Origin: Marinilabilia salmonicolor
Lineage (GTDB): Bacteria > Bacteroidota > Bacteroidia > Bacteroidales > Marinilabiliaceae
Assembly (NCBI RefSeq): GCF_003003035.1
Contig: NZ_PVTS01000004.1
Location: forward strand, 186,001 to 250,000
Direction of reading: 5' to 3'
DNA: 64,000 nt
Part shown: positions 9,369 to 19,026 of the stretch, piece by piece
Numbering within the stretch: the stretch's first letter is position 1
Layout: each line of letters begins with the position of its first letter
Notes under the pieces: model-generated
Database searches by the model: none
What the model was told of the DNA's origin: nothing
Seen by the model: the letters and a program-made list of their open reading frames with translations, nothing else
Position numbers and translations under genes: made by a program

Positions 9369-9376
9369 TATTTTTG
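9369..9376 (+). promoter_or_regulatory. -7 box upstream of the MntP-like gene
   Basis: TATTTTTG fits TAnnTTTG, 22 bases before the chosen ATG. A clear -33 TTTG is not seen, so this is a weak assignment. Confidence 0.35.
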
Positions 9377-9398
9377 CCACTCACTTTTTTCAGGCAAC

Positions 9399-9971
9399 AT
9401 GAGTATTTCTTCTTTTATTATTCTCGGGGTAGGACTTTCTGTTGACAGTCTGGCAGCAAGTATTACCACAGGGGCATGCTCCATAAAACTCAGGGTTTCA
9501 CAGATTTTTAAAGTGGCTCTTTATATGGCAGTTTTTCAGGCCTCCATGCCCTTGCTTGGTTGGTTCATCGGGAGCAGTTTTAAAGGTCTTGTTGCAGCAT
9601 ATGATCACTGGATAGCACTTCTTTTATTAGGTTCTATTGGGGGGAAACTGATTTATGATGGATTGAGAAAAGCAGAAGAGGAATCTTCTTGTCTTTGTCC
9701 ATCCAGTCATTTCGTTCTTGCAGGTATGGCCCTGGCAACAAGTATAGATGCTCTGGTGGTTGGTATTGGGTTCGGGGTATTAAGTATTCACATCTGGATG
9801 GCTGTTTTCATAATTGGAATCACTACTTTTTTCTTCTCTGTTGCTGGTGTGTTATTAGGAATGACCATCGGTGAACGACTCAATAAAGGACTTGAAGTAC
9901 TGGGCGGACTAGTGCTTATTGGGATGGGACTTAGAATTTTTCTTTCTCACACTATTGAATTCATTAAATAA
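9399..9971 (+). CDS. MntP-like manganese efflux pump
   Basis: A 190-residue six-helix membrane protein of the MntP (DUF204) family, which exports Mn(II). The frame opens earlier (9270), but the family starts with the helix beginning MSISSFIILGVGLSVDSLAA, so I use the ATG at 9399; a TAnnTTTG box lies just before it. The two homologous halves are visible: VGLSVDSLAASI and MALATSIDALVVGIGF, each with the conserved intramembrane Asp, and GLEVLGGLVLIGMGLRIF near the end. No yybP-ykoY manganese riboswitch is evident in the short leader. Function is inferred from family. Confidence 0.85.
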   Translation: MSISSFIILGVGLSVDSLAASITTGACSIKLRVSQIFKVALYMAVFQASMPLLGWFIGSSFKGLVAAYDHWIALLLLGSIGGKLIYDGLRKAEEESSCLCPSSHFVLAGMALATSIDALVVGIGFGVLSIHIWMAVFIIGITTFFFSVAGVLLGMTIGERLNKGLEVLGGLVLIGMGLRIFLSHTIEFIK

Positions 9972-10134
9972 ATATTATAATTTAGGAAACCCTTTTTGAA
10001 CGGTATTGTTATTCGGACAAAGGAATTTTGTCTGTTGATTATTAGTGGGTTGCTTGTTTTTTGATGTTTGCATTTATTTCTGGTTTTCGGATTTTTTCCG
10101 TTTAACCCTTTATTTTTAATCAAAAAGAGTCATT

Positions 10135-10710
10135 ATGAAGAAACAAGCGATTACTTTAGGACGCATTGGTATTCTATTGCCTATAGCGGGTTTTATTCCC
10201 ATATTGGGTTCTGTAGCCGGATTAGCGTCTTTTATTTTACTTTTGATGTCTTATCATCAGTTTTCAAAGGTATTTGAGAATCCACCTATTTTTAAGAAAA
10301 CATTGATTGGATATTTGGTGCCGATAATTGCTACAATTATTGGAACCATAGTTATTTTAATTGGAGCCGGATCTGCCTTGGTAACCTTGTCCTCCGACGG
10401 ATTTGATCCCGAAAATATGCAACAGTTGATAACCGTGTTGTTTGAAAGTGGTGTGACCATTTTTGGTCTATTATTGCTTTTAGTTGGTACGATTATAGGG
10501 GCCTATTATATGTTCCAGGGATTGAAAGCGCTGGCTGCATCCTCTGGTGTTAAAACTTTTAGAACAGCGGGATTGCTTTATTTTATCGGAGCTATTGGTC
10601 TTCTGCTGTTTGGTTTAGGAGCCTTTGTGATGTTTGTTGCATGGATTATCCACGTTGTGGCTTATTTTTCCATTCAGGCTGAAGAACCGATTGTTGAACA
10701 GGCAGTATAA
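10135..10710 (+). CDS. DUF996-like integral membrane protein
   Basis: A 191-residue protein with about four to five hydrophobic helices (residues 9-40, 59-86, 107-128, 145-175) and short basic loops. The N-terminal LGRIGILLPIAGFIPILGSVAGLASFILLLMS-type helix, followed by a polar loop around YHQFSKVFENP, resembles the DUF996 family of uncharacterised membrane proteins; I am moderately sure of that. No catalytic motif is visible. It stands alone and is followed by a strong terminator. Function unknown. Confidence 0.7.
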   Translation: MKKQAITLGRIGILLPIAGFIPILGSVAGLASFILLLMSYHQFSKVFENPPIFKKTLIGYLVPIIATIIGTIVILIGAGSALVTLSSDGFDPENMQQLITVLFESGVTIFGLLLLLVGTIIGAYYMFQGLKALAASSGVKTFRTAGLLYFIGAIGLLLFGLGAFVMFVAWIIHVVAYFSIQAEEPIVEQAV

Positions 10711-10731
10711 AGGCTATTTTTTATTTTATAC

Positions 10732-10764
10732 AAAGCCCGGCTGTCACCAGTCGGGCTTTTTTCT
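10732..10764 (+). terminator. rho-independent terminator
   Basis: Stem AAGCCCGGCTG / CAGTCGGGCTT around a TCAC loop, followed by six T, 21 bases after the DUF996-like gene. Confidence 0.88.
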
Positions 10765-10828
10765 ATTTTAGATCACTATTGTCCGGGAATGAAAGAGGAT
10801 TGTTGCGCTCTGCTATCAATGACAGATT

Positions 10829-10918
10829 AGGTGCGGCGGATTCCAATCCGCCATTTCGTCTTTAACGGCGGATCGGCTTCGGCTTTGCCGCTTTCCCAAG
10901 AAAGAATCCGCCGCACCT
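10829..10918. repeat. palindromic GCGGATT element
   Basis: A perfect 15-bp inverted repeat (AGGTGCGGCGGATTC at 10829-10843 and its complement at 10904-10918) encloses a second inverted pair, ATCCGCC / GGCGGAT. The whole can fold into one long branched hairpin. Related GGTGCGGATT words occur at 46581-46730. There is no gene in 10765-11160. Confidence 0.65.
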
Positions 10919-11049
10919 GCTTTACAAATAATCTTTCCTGGAGTATTAATTGAGCATCTCAGCTTGTCATATTCCCATTATGCCTCAAAATTTAATTGAG
11001 GTGCGAACTTGCGATGCCCCCTGCCAACGCTGAATATCCTGCAAAAGCC

Positions 11050-11100
11050 CGTCATTGCGAAAGTAATGAAGCAATCTCAATTTTTTAACCGGACACCAAT
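11050..11100 (+). repeat. GTCATTGCGA / GAAGCAATCT intergenic repeat
   Basis: Contains GTCATTGCGA and GAAGCAATCTCAA followed by TTTTAACCGGACACCAAT. The second half recurs at 48178-48211 and a looser form at 31050-31100. Similar words are widespread in intergenic DNA of this phylum (recollection). Confidence 0.5.
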
Positions 11101-11159
11101 GATTTTATATTTATGGGGAAATTTTTCTGAGAATAATAAGAGGTCCTGTTTTTTTTGGC

Positions 11160-11188
11160 ATAAAAAAAGCCCGTCAACAGACGGGCTT
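11160..11188 (-). terminator. rho-independent terminator of the cold-shock gene
   Basis: Perfect stem AAGCCCGTC / GACGGGCTT with a four-base loop, followed on the minus strand by seven T, about 30 bases after the cold-shock stop codon. Confidence 0.88.
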
Positions 11189-11217
11189 AATATTTTTAGC
11201 GAAGTAGAAAAATCTGA

Positions 11218-11409
11218 CTAAGCTAATTTCACATCTACAGCATTAAGTCCTTTTCTACCTTCGGTAAGTTCAAAAGTTACTTCATCGCCTTCGTTGACTG
11301 TGTCAATCAAACCTGTGGCGTGTACAAAATACTCTTTCTGTGTTTCGTCTTCTTTAATAAAACCAAAACCTTTGCTCTCGTTAAAGAATTTTACTGTTCC
11401 TTTGTTCAT
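11218..11409 (-). CDS. cold-shock protein, CspA family
   Basis: A complete 63-residue cold-shock-domain protein, a single-strand nucleic-acid chaperone that melts RNA secondary structure. It has the two RNA-binding motifs KGFGFI (RNP1) and YFVHAT (RNP2) and the usual start MNKGTVKFFNESKGFG. It is monocistronic, with a strong terminator. About 350 bases of gene-free DNA lie upstream (11410-11762), room for the long 5' leader that often regulates csp mRNAs, but I cannot identify a specific structure there. Confidence 0.95.
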   Translation of the reverse strand: MNKGTVKFFNESKGFGFIKEDETQKEYFVHATGLIDTVNEGDEVTFELTEGRKGLNAVDVKLA

Positions 11410-11762
11410 GATAAATATTTAATAAAAATTTGATGGGTGCAAGGTATGGTTTATTTTTGAAAATCACATCTTTTTCCAAAAAAAATGACATTTTTCTCCC
11501 TGATTTAGTCTTTTTTACAAAGCGGGAACTTTCCTTTATAACTATTGTAATCCCGGCCAATAAGTTTCGAATAAATCCCGGGTAAACCGATCTGAAAGGA
11601 GCATTGCTCCGGTTTTATAATACTTTAACGTTCTTTTAACCCCCTTTGTTTATCGGGGCATTACATTTGTTGCGTTCACTATCATAGAGTTAAGTGAAAG
11701 AGAAACGTGAACTTTTTGGTGGTAATTGCGTAATTATCCTGGTTAATAGAAATTTTTACTGA

Positions 11763-13004
11763 ATGAGATATCATCTGGCTTTTTTGTGGGTTTTAGTGTT
11801 GTTGGTTGGAACCATTGATTGGTTTTTGTGGCGAATTTTAATGACCGAAGAAGCACGTTCAGGTTGGCGTAAATGGTTGGCTATTTCCGGATTAATAGTA
11901 CTTCCGGTATTGTTCTTATCCGGTTTTCTTTATTTCGGAACTCAAATTCCGGAGGCTGCTTCGCATGAAATTTACAATGCTTTCGGTACTTTTCTGACTT
12001 TATTTCTTTTGGTGTATCTTCCAAAAGTTTTTTTTCTGGTGGTTTATGGTATCGGGCGAATTCCTGATGCTATCCCCCGAAAACCGGCCCGTCAACCAGA
12101 GCGTCATTATCCCCGCATTACAAGAGCGAAATTTTTGAGTCAGGTAGGCATCATCATAGCCACGGCCCCTTTTGTGTCACTTCTTTTTGGTGTGCTAAAG
12201 GGTCGGTATGCCTTTTATACCCGCCATGTAAAACTTAATTTTCCCAATTTACCCAGGGCTTTTGACGGTCTTCGGATCGTTCAGATTTCTGACCTGCATT
12301 TGGGCAGTTTCGGATCCAATCGGGAACCACTGAAAGAGGCAGTCTCGTTAATAAATGAGGAGAAACCTGACCTCGTGCTTTTTACGGGTGATCTGGTAAA
12401 TAATTTTGCAGGAGAAACCCGTGGTTGGGAAGAGATATTGGGAAAAATTAATGCTTCTATGGGTAAATATTCCATTCTCGGGAATCATGATTATGGTGAT
12501 TACAGTACCTGGCCTTCGGAACAAAGAAAAGCAGCCAACTTTAAAAGTATTGTTGCGGCTAACCGGAAATTGGGTTTTCAGTTGTTACGTAATGAGTCGG
12601 TTACTCTGCAAAAAGATGGAGAATCCATTGCTGTGAGTGGTGTTGAAAATTGGGGACTCCCCCCATTTCCTCAATATGGAGACTTGGAGAGTACCTGGAA
12701 TCAGACAAATGGAGAACCTTTTAAAATTTTGATGTCGCACGATCCCGACCATTGGGATGCGGAAGTAATCGGCAGAAAAAAGTATGATCTTACACTCGCC
12801 GGACATACGCATGGTATGCAGTTTGGTTTTGAAATTGGAAAATACAACTGGAGTCCTGCCAAGTATAAGTTTAAGCGATGGGCCGGATTGTATCAGGTCG
12901 GCAAACAGTTCCTCTATGTGAACCGAGGACTGGGTTATCTGGGAATGCCTGCGCGTGTGGGTATGCCTCCGGAAATTACCGTTTTCACTTTGAAGAGGGG
13001 ATAG
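11763..13004 (+). CDS. membrane-anchored metallophosphoesterase
   Basis: 413 residues. The N-terminal 170 residues are hydrophobic with about four membrane helices; the C-terminal domain is a calcineurin-like phosphoesterase of the YkuE type. All metal-binding blocks are present in order: ISDLHLGSFG, FTGDLVNN, LGNHDYGDY, MSHDPDHWD and LAGHTHGMQFG. Related proteins hydrolyse phosphodiesters such as UDP-diacylglucosamine (LpxG/YkuE branch) at the membrane, but the substrate here is open. The ATG directly precedes the first helix. No operon partner is seen; the next gene converges. Confidence 0.88.
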   Translation: MRYHLAFLWVLVLLVGTIDWFLWRILMTEEARSGWRKWLAISGLIVLPVLFLSGFLYFGTQIPEAASHEIYNAFGTFLTLFLLVYLPKVFFLVVYGIGRIPDAIPRKPARQPERHYPRITRAKFLSQVGIIIATAPFVSLLFGVLKGRYAFYTRHVKLNFPNLPRAFDGLRIVQISDLHLGSFGSNREPLKEAVSLINEEKPDLVLFTGDLVNNFAGETRGWEEILGKINASMGKYSILGNHDYGDYSTWPSEQRKAANFKSIVAANRKLGFQLLRNESVTLQKDGESIAVSGVENWGLPPFPQYGDLESTWNQTNGEPFKILMSHDPDHWDAEVIGRKKYDLTLAGHTHGMQFGFEIGKYNWSPAKYKFKRWAGLYQVGKQFLYVNRGLGYLGMPARVGMPPEITVFTLKRG

Positions 13005-13023
13005 GGCTTTTTATTGCAGGGCG

Positions 13024-13062
13024 TGGTCAGTGGTCAGTAGTCAGTAGTCAGTAGTCAGTAGT
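13024..13062. repeat. GTCAGTA tandem repeat
   Basis: Five consecutive near-perfect copies of the heptamer GTCAGTA(G) lie between two convergent stop codons. No coding role. Confidence 0.7.
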
Positions 13063-13144
13063 TGAGGCAGAAGGCAGAATTGATGGCTGCGTGCTGTGAC
13101 TTGTTCTAAAAAAGGTTTACAACAAAAGAAAACAAGATAAAGAA

Positions 13145-16126
13145 TCATTTCTTTCTGTTGTTCACCAAAAAACTATCGAAACTCGTTGAAAACACCGCTT
13201 CATGAAAAAATGTATTGTTTGCTTCTCTCCATCCTCCGCGGTATCCAATGCTGAATGGCAATACAAATCGAAACAGGTGAAGATCCGTCATTAATTCTAT
13301 TCCTGACGTAGTATAAGTATCCCGATAGGTTTGTGTTTGCCCGCTTTCAATAAAACTAAGCTGGTAATTGGTCCGGGCAGCATCAAGAAATAGATTCAGT
13401 CGGAAGCGTTTGATATAGGCAATGCCCGACAATGACCAGTCCGGGTTCCACAAAGGCATTTGGTAGGTTGTATTCAGCACAAATAGCTGGTCGTTGTATA
13501 TGTTGTTATAGCCACGGGGTAATGCTATGGCATCCCCAAATCTCTGAAAAGTACGGTAGGGAAGACTGGTGGCAATTTCATCACCATTACTTCTCTTTTG
13601 CCAACCGCCACCAATGGTAAGGGCATCATGTCTGCCAATTCCCGGAAGATAGAGTTTGCCTGAAGCGGCGACTGCTTCTCCTGAATTATAGTTTCCGGCC
13701 GGAGTGTGTTTGTATATGAAGCTGAGGGCTTGGCCCCATCGCGTATTAACATCCCTGTAAGTGCCTCTCTGTTTGTTGTGAAAATAGAGAGAATAATCTA
13801 TAGCCCAATAATCCAGCTCAGGGTATTCGATGACATTGGTTTCACCGGTTTCGTAGTATTGATCACCGGGTAAAACTTCAATGATGTTTTGCTGATACAC
13901 TCTGTTGCTGATATTTTGCCATGAAAGACCTGCCCGAGGTTGAATCAACCTGGACCATTCTCCTGCACTTAGGTCTAAAGGCACTCTGATACCTGTTTCT
14001 ACTTTTATATGATTTTCTTTGCCGATTTGCTCAATGGTGAAAAGATTATCCTGCCCGATATAAATGTCGTTAAACGTACCGTTGAAATCTCCCCATTTGA
14101 CATCGAAATCAATGATTGGAAACCAGCCCCTGTAGGTAAATCCAGCGTTGAATTTTTCGCGGCTTTTGGATCCGGCAGCATTGTAAGCCACTCTGGCAAC
14201 TGCTGTTCCCAGAAGGTTTTGGCTCATAAGTGTGAGACCGGGATACAGTTCACGGTTGTCGATGTTGGTGTAAGCCGGAGCCCAGCTGTGCAGGTTTAGG
14301 AGGTTCCACTTGCTGTAATCATCAATTTCCGGGTTAAAATTGTTGTTGATATTTACCTCAACGGGTTCCTGGTTTGTTAGTTTCTTTACTAATGGGCTAT
14401 TCAGCGACGATGGTTGGATGTTCTTTTTTAAAGTCTGGAATTTATTGGTCTTTGTAATTTCATATCCCATCGGCGTGTAATGTGCATAGTAAAGTGAACT
14501 GTCAGATGGAATTACCGTGGGGGACGTTGCTCCGAATTTTGATTGTGTGACCTGGCGCGTGGTATTGTTCTTTAGATTCAGGCAAAAAATTTCTTCGGAA
14601 TGAATCGTTGAGGCTGCAAACCAAAGGTTATTTCGGCTTTTTTGGGGATATTTGGGTTCATCGAGTGCTGGTGCTCTCAATGTTTTCCATGTTTTCTCAA
14701 AGGTGTTCAGTGAAACGATGCTTTTTTTATTGTCCTGAAGTAGTACCATGACCAATTCTCCGCGAACATCACCCCATGAGGGATGTATTGGGAATGCATT
14801 GTCCGGTGTTGGTATGCGTTCAAAGGTTTTTCCAGTATTCAAGTCAATCAGGGTAATGAAAAACTCGTATGATTTGGTTGTTTCAACAACTGCCAGTGTA
14901 TCGCTTTGGGATGCAAGCGCAGGAGCAAAATAGCGGGATTTGTGCGTTAACGTTTGTGTTTTCTCGTTTTCAAGATCGTAAATCCTGATGACGGAATGAT
15001 CGGCATTGGGCCAGCGAATGTGCGGCATTGTTTCGCTCCATGCAACCCATCGCTCATTGGCAGTAATGGGGTCTTCATCCCGGTATCCGGTATAGGACAG
15101 TGTTTTAGGCTTTTTTGGGGGGTGTAACGCGACTATTTGCTTTCTAATGCCCGGACCACTCATCTCCGCAAAGAGCTGCCCCTTTCGGGTAATAACCGGG
15201 AACTGAAAATCTGTGTGTGTACCTTCAGAGGATGCGACAGGGGTTTGTTTTGTTAAATTTATAGTATCTTCGTATTTCCCCCATTCGTTTGCAATGCTGT
15301 CATATACAGATTTGTAAAGTTCATTTGGGGAGTTGTGTCCAGTTTTTCTTAAACTCCTGCGAAAAGGAATCAGGGACCAGCTGTTTTTTCCCACATTATC
15401 GATTACATTTTCCCATATCCCGGCTCCATAGCGGTTTCTTACTTCCGCTGTAAGATGATACCCCATTTTGTAATAATCTGGCACAAAATCTTTGTATGAT
15501 CCCAGATAAGCCTTGTCGTAACTGTCTGGGCCGAAACCGGAAATTCTTGCCCGTAGGGGTTGCGTGAAAACCGGAAGTCTGCCACGTCCGCTTTGACTCA
15601 GGGTCGTTTCGGTAATTACAGCATCTCCTTCGATAAACCACATGGGCAGATAAGCTCCCAGGGCAGCACCAACGGCCTGTTGCCCGGTGAGCCAAGATGC
15701 CACTTTTGTAAATCCCTGATTTAGCTTGTCAATCTGCACAATATGTCTGTATTCGTGTACAGCCAGTTGTTGCAGCCAGTCGGTACTGTAATTGCTCTGA
15801 GATGGGTTGGGGTAGAGCTCAATTCGTTTTGGAGCCCAGGAAACAAACCCGTTGGTAAAGGTGGAATGGCTGTGAATGAGAATATCAATTTTGCCGGGAC
15901 TGTGGTTTAGTGTGGCTTCAATTGAAGGTATGATGCTGTCCATAAAAATGGCTAGCTCTCTGGCCGGTTTGGAGAACTCTTCGGGGAATACCAGCTTAAA
16001 CTTATCATGGTCAATTTTTTGCCAGCGGATGGAGGCTGGGTCGGCTCCGGAGGAATAATATTGTGCAGAGATTCCCTGAAAGAGGAACAGAAAAAGCAGG
16101 AGGGGAAAAACAATTTTTTGGTACAT
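13145..16126 (-). CDS. secreted zinc-metalloprotease-like, propeller and outer-membrane barrel protein
   Basis: 993 residues with signal peptide (FPLLLFLFLFQGISAQ). The first third resembles a gluzincin peptidase: HEYRH at about 124-128 fits HExxH and WFIEGDA (Glu about 166) supplies the third zinc ligand. The middle (about 300-600) shows repeated strand patterns of a TolB/WD40-like propeller, for example WVAWSETMPHIRW and LYYAHYTPMGYEI. The last 350 residues look like an outer-membrane beta-barrel ending in SFDSFLVNNRKK, rich in alternating aromatic residues. Such three-part proteins are common but poorly characterised in Bacteroidota. I infer a surface-associated peptidase; substrate unknown. 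Monocistronic; the nine-copy repeat array lies upstream. Confidence 0.75.
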   Translation of the reverse strand: MYQKIVFPLLLFLFLFQGISAQYYSSGADPASIRWQKIDHDKFKLVFPEEFSKPARELAIFMDSIIPSIEATLNHSPGKIDILIHSHSTFTNGFVSWAPKRIELYPNPSQSNYSTDWLQQLAVHEYRHIVQIDKLNQGFTKVASWLTGQQAVGAALGAYLPMWFIEGDAVITETTLSQSGRGRLPVFTQPLRARISGFGPDSYDKAYLGSYKDFVPDYYKMGYHLTAEVRNRYGAGIWENVIDNVGKNSWSLIPFRRSLRKTGHNSPNELYKSVYDSIANEWGKYEDTINLTKQTPVASSEGTHTDFQFPVITRKGQLFAEMSGPGIRKQIVALHPPKKPKTLSYTGYRDEDPITANERWVAWSETMPHIRWPNADHSVIRIYDLENEKTQTLTHKSRYFAPALASQSDTLAVVETTKSYEFFITLIDLNTGKTFERIPTPDNAFPIHPSWGDVRGELVMVLLQDNKKSIVSLNTFEKTWKTLRAPALDEPKYPQKSRNNLWFAASTIHSEEIFCLNLKNNTTRQVTQSKFGATSPTVIPSDSSLYYAHYTPMGYEITKTNKFQTLKKNIQPSSLNSPLVKKLTNQEPVEVNINNNFNPEIDDYSKWNLLNLHSWAPAYTNIDNRELYPGLTLMSQNLLGTAVARVAYNAAGSKSREKFNAGFTYRGWFPIIDFDVKWGDFNGTFNDIYIGQDNLFTIEQIGKENHIKVETGIRVPLDLSAGEWSRLIQPRAGLSWQNISNRVYQQNIIEVLPGDQYYETGETNVIEYPELDYWAIDYSLYFHNKQRGTYRDVNTRWGQALSFIYKHTPAGNYNSGEAVAASGKLYLPGIGRHDALTIGGGWQKRSNGDEIATSLPYRTFQRFGDAIALPRGYNNIYNDQLFVLNTTYQMPLWNPDWSLSGIAYIKRFRLNLFLDAARTNYQLSFIESGQTQTYRDTYTTSGIELMTDLHLFRFVLPFSIGYRGGWREANNTFFHEAVFSTSFDSFLVNNRKK

Positions 16127-16265
16127 AAGTGTGGACTGTAGTCTGATGGTATTTGATTGTTTTTAAACAACGGGGTGATAAAAATGGTTGATTTTAATTC
16201 AATAAGGTTCCGGGTCTCACAAATGTAGTGTTTTTGAAATAATGGTGGAAAGAAGGGAGAAAGAA

Positions 16266-17200
16266 AACCACAGAGGACACAGCGTGACACAGAGGTACAA
16301 GCAGAAACAGTGGTTTCTTCCCGGCCATTCCCCTCCGTGTTTCCCCGTGCTCTCCGTGGTAAAAAATATAATCACAGAGGACACAGAGAGGCACAGAGGT
16401 ACGAACAGGAAGAGTGGTTTCTTCCCGGCCATTCCTCTCTGTGTTTCCCCGTGCTCTCCGTGGTAAAAAATATAACCACAGAGGACACAGAGTGGCACAG
16501 AGGAACTACCGGGAACAGTAGTTTCTTCCCGGCCATTCCCCCTCTGTGTATCCCCGTGCTCTCCGTTTAAAAAAATAAACCACAGAGGACACAGAGAGGC
16601 ACAGAGGTACGAACAGGAAAAGTGGTTTCTTCCCGGCCATTTCCCTCTGTGTTTCCCCGTGCTCTCTGTGGTAAAAAAATAAAACCACAGAGGACACAGA
16701 GTGGCACAGAGGAACTACCGGGACCAGGAGGTTCTTCCCGACTTTTCCCTCAGTGTTTCCCGTGCTCTCTGTGGTGAAAAATATACCACAGAGGAAACAG
16801 AGAGGCACAGAGGTACGAGCAGGAAGAGTGGTTTCTTCCCGGCCATTCCTCTCTGTGTTTCCCCGTGTTCTCTGTGGTGAAAAATATACCTCAGAGGACA
16901 CAGAGAGGCACAGAGGTACGAACAGGAAGAGTGGTTTCTTCCCGGCCATTCCTCTCTATGTTTCCCCGTGCTCTCCGTGTAAAAAAAATATACCACAGAG
17001 GACACAGAGAGACACAGAGGAACAAACTGGAACAGAGGTTTCTTCCCGTTCATTCCCCCCTGTGCTTCCCCGTGCTCTCCGTGGTAAAAAAATAAACCAC
17101 AGAGGACACAGCGTGACACAGAGGTACAAGCAGAAACAGTGGTTTCTTCCCGGCCATTCCCCTCCGTGCTTCCCCTTGCTCTCAGTGGTAAAAAAAAATA
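16266..17200. repeat. nine tandem copies of a ~104-bp palindromic unit
   Basis: Each unit starts ACCACAGAGGACACAGAG, passes through GTGGTTTCTTCCCGGCCATT, and ends CCCCGTGCTCTCCGTGGT plus an A-rich spacer. The first and last parts of each unit are complementary, so each unit folds as a long imperfect hairpin. Starts are near 16266, 16371, 16473, 16578, 16683, 16787, 16888, 16991 and 17095. Units 1 and 9 share a GCGTGACACAGAGGTACAAG variant, and 3 and 5 share CAGAGGAACTACCGGGA. All frames across it are repeat translations, not genes. Confidence 0.9.
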
Positions 17201-17283
17201 AAGACAGGTTCCTGAATTTTTACATGTTTTGGTTTAATATATTTGTTCAAATTTACCGACGCTGTAAGAGTTAACTTTATGAA

Positions 17284-19026
17284 ATGAAATCATATATAAA
17301 AATGACAATAGAACAACAACATAGACGCCCCGTAATATATCAATTGTTGCCCAGGTTGTTTGGGAACAGGAACACAACCAATACCCCCGACGGAACTTTA
17401 GAACAAAACGGTTGCGGAAAATTTGATGACATCAGTAGTAATGCGTTGGAGAGCATCAAAGAACTCGGAACCACCCATTTGTGGTACACTGGAATTATTG
17501 AGCATGCACACCTAACCGATTATTCCAAATACGGCATTGTGAAAGACTACCCTGATGTAGTAAAAGGTAAGGCAGGTTCCCCTTACGCCACTAAAGATTA
17601 CTATGATGTGGATCCCGACCTGGCCAATTCGGTGCCCGACCGGATGCAGGAATTTGAGGCATTGGTCAGGCGCACTCATGATGCAGGACTGAAAGTTATC
17701 ATCGACCTGGTGCCAAACCATGTTGCTCGTCAGTATGTTTCGGATGCAAAGCCTGAGGGAGTTACTGATTTTGGTGAAGATGATAATCCATCCAAAGCAT
17801 TTCAGCGGGACAATAACTTTTACTATCTGCCGGGAACAACATTTCAATCGCCTGTAGCTTCATTAGGCAACGAAGGATGGAAAGAGGAACCGGCTAAAGC
17901 AACCGGAAATGATTGTTTTAAGCCCAATCCGTCGGTAAATGACTGGTATGAGACCGTGAAACTGAACTATGGAGTGGATTACGAAACCGGAGAGAAACAT
18001 TTCTCGCCTGTTCCGGATACCTGGAAGAAAATGCGTGACGTGGTGCTTTTCTGGGCTTCCAAAAAGGTGGATGGTTTTCGCTGCGATATGGCAGCAATGG
18101 TACCTGTGGAGTTCTGGACCTGGATGATTGATGAGGTGAAACGCCAGTATCCTTCGTTACAGTTCATCGGAGAAATTTATGATACGGATCGGTATCATGA
18201 ATTTATTTTCAAGGCAGGGTTTGATTTTCTATACGACAAGGAGTTGTTTTACAATACTATGCGCGGTGTGATTACCGGCAACCGTCCTGCCATCGAACTG
18301 ACATCCTGCTGGCAATGTACCGAAGGTTTTCAGCATCACATGGTCTATTTTTTGGAGAACCACGACGAACAACGAATCGCTTCCTCATTTTTTGCCAACG
18401 ACCCATGGAAAGCCCTTCCTGGAGCGGTCTTGATGGCCACCATGCAGCGGAATCCTCTGCTTATTTATTTCGGACAGGAACTGGGAGAGAAAGGAATGGA
18501 TCAGGAAGGATTCAGTAGCCTCGATGGCCGTACCTCTATTTTTGATTATTGGAGTCCTGAAAGAATTCAAGAGTGGACAGGAAAAGGAGATTTCCAGGCA
18601 GAGAACCTTCCGGATGAGGTCCGGCAACTAAGAAAGGAATATTCCACCATTTTAAATTTGTCTCATCAGGCTCCGGCACTTGTTAAGGGTTTGTTTTACG
18701 ACCTTTCATGGAGCAATGTTCGGAATGAGGCTTTTAACACTTCATCTCTTTTCGCTTATTTCAGGTATTGCAGCGAGCAAATATTATTGGTCATCGCTAA
18801 TTTTTCGGATAATGATCTGGATTATCGGCTTCATATTCCATCTCATTTTTTCGAACTTGCAGGATTGTCCGACCGTTTTTACTTTACCGGACACAATTTG
18901 TTGAAGAAAAACAAAATGATTCAGTTCCCGGCCGAGGTAGCCCAAAATGCCGGAATAGGAGGGCATTTGAAAAAATATTCAGCCTCGGTTTATGAACTCA
19001 AATATGAGATAATGAAACGAGGGTAA
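17284..19026 (+). CDS. alpha-amylase family (GH13) enzyme
   Basis: 580 residues without signal peptide, so likely cytoplasmic. The four GH13 catalytic regions are intact: DLVPNH (141-146), GFRCDMA with nucleophile Asp268, GEIYD with acid/base Glu297, and ENHDEQR with Asp361. The protein starts in the barrel (RRPVIYQLLPRLFGNRN) and ends in a beta-sandwich domain. Specificity cannot be read; in this phylum such enzymes act on maltodextrin or glycogen. MTIEQQ at 17302 is an equally good start. Upstream is the repeat array, downstream a nucleoid-associated protein gene, so no operon partner suggests the substrate. Confidence 0.9.
   Translation: MKSYIKMTIEQQHRRPVIYQLLPRLFGNRNTTNTPDGTLEQNGCGKFDDISSNALESIKELGTTHLWYTGIIEHAHLTDYSKYGIVKDYPDVVKGKAGSPYATKDYYDVDPDLANSVPDRMQEFEALVRRTHDAGLKVIIDLVPNHVARQYVSDAKPEGVTDFGEDDNPSKAFQRDNNFYYLPGTTFQSPVASLGNEGWKEEPAKATGNDCFKPNPSVNDWYETVKLNYGVDYETGEKHFSPVPDTWKKMRDVVLFWASKKVDGFRCDMAAMVPVEFWTWMIDEVKRQYPSLQFIGEIYDTDRYHEFIFKAGFDFLYDKELFYNTMRGVITGNRPAIELTSCWQCTEGFQHHMVYFLENHDEQRIASSFFANDPWKALPGAVLMATMQRNPLLIYFGQELGEKGMDQEGFSSLDGRTSIFDYWSPERIQEWTGKGDFQAENLPDEVRQLRKEYSTILNLSHQAPALVKGLFYDLSWSNVRNEAFNTSSLFAYFRYCSEQILLVIANFSDNDLDYRLHIPSHFFELAGLSDRFYFTGHNLLKKNKMIQFPAEVAQNAGIGGHLKKYSASVYELKYEIMKRG

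Noticed and set aside
11009-11221. A 70-codon frame before the cold-shock gene
   Set aside because: It runs through an intergenic repeat and the cold-shock terminator.
11645-11669. A TTTG / TACATTTG promoter before the metallophosphoesterase
   Set aside because: The two boxes are only 13 bases apart, too short for the usual spacing.
16266-17200. A CRISPR array
   Set aside because: The units are about 104 bp with no short constant repeat separating unique spacers, and there are no cas genes.
16194-17274. Several overlapping frames of 60-170 codons on both strands
   Set aside because: They are translations of the 104-bp repeats; their proteins repeat every unit in all frames.
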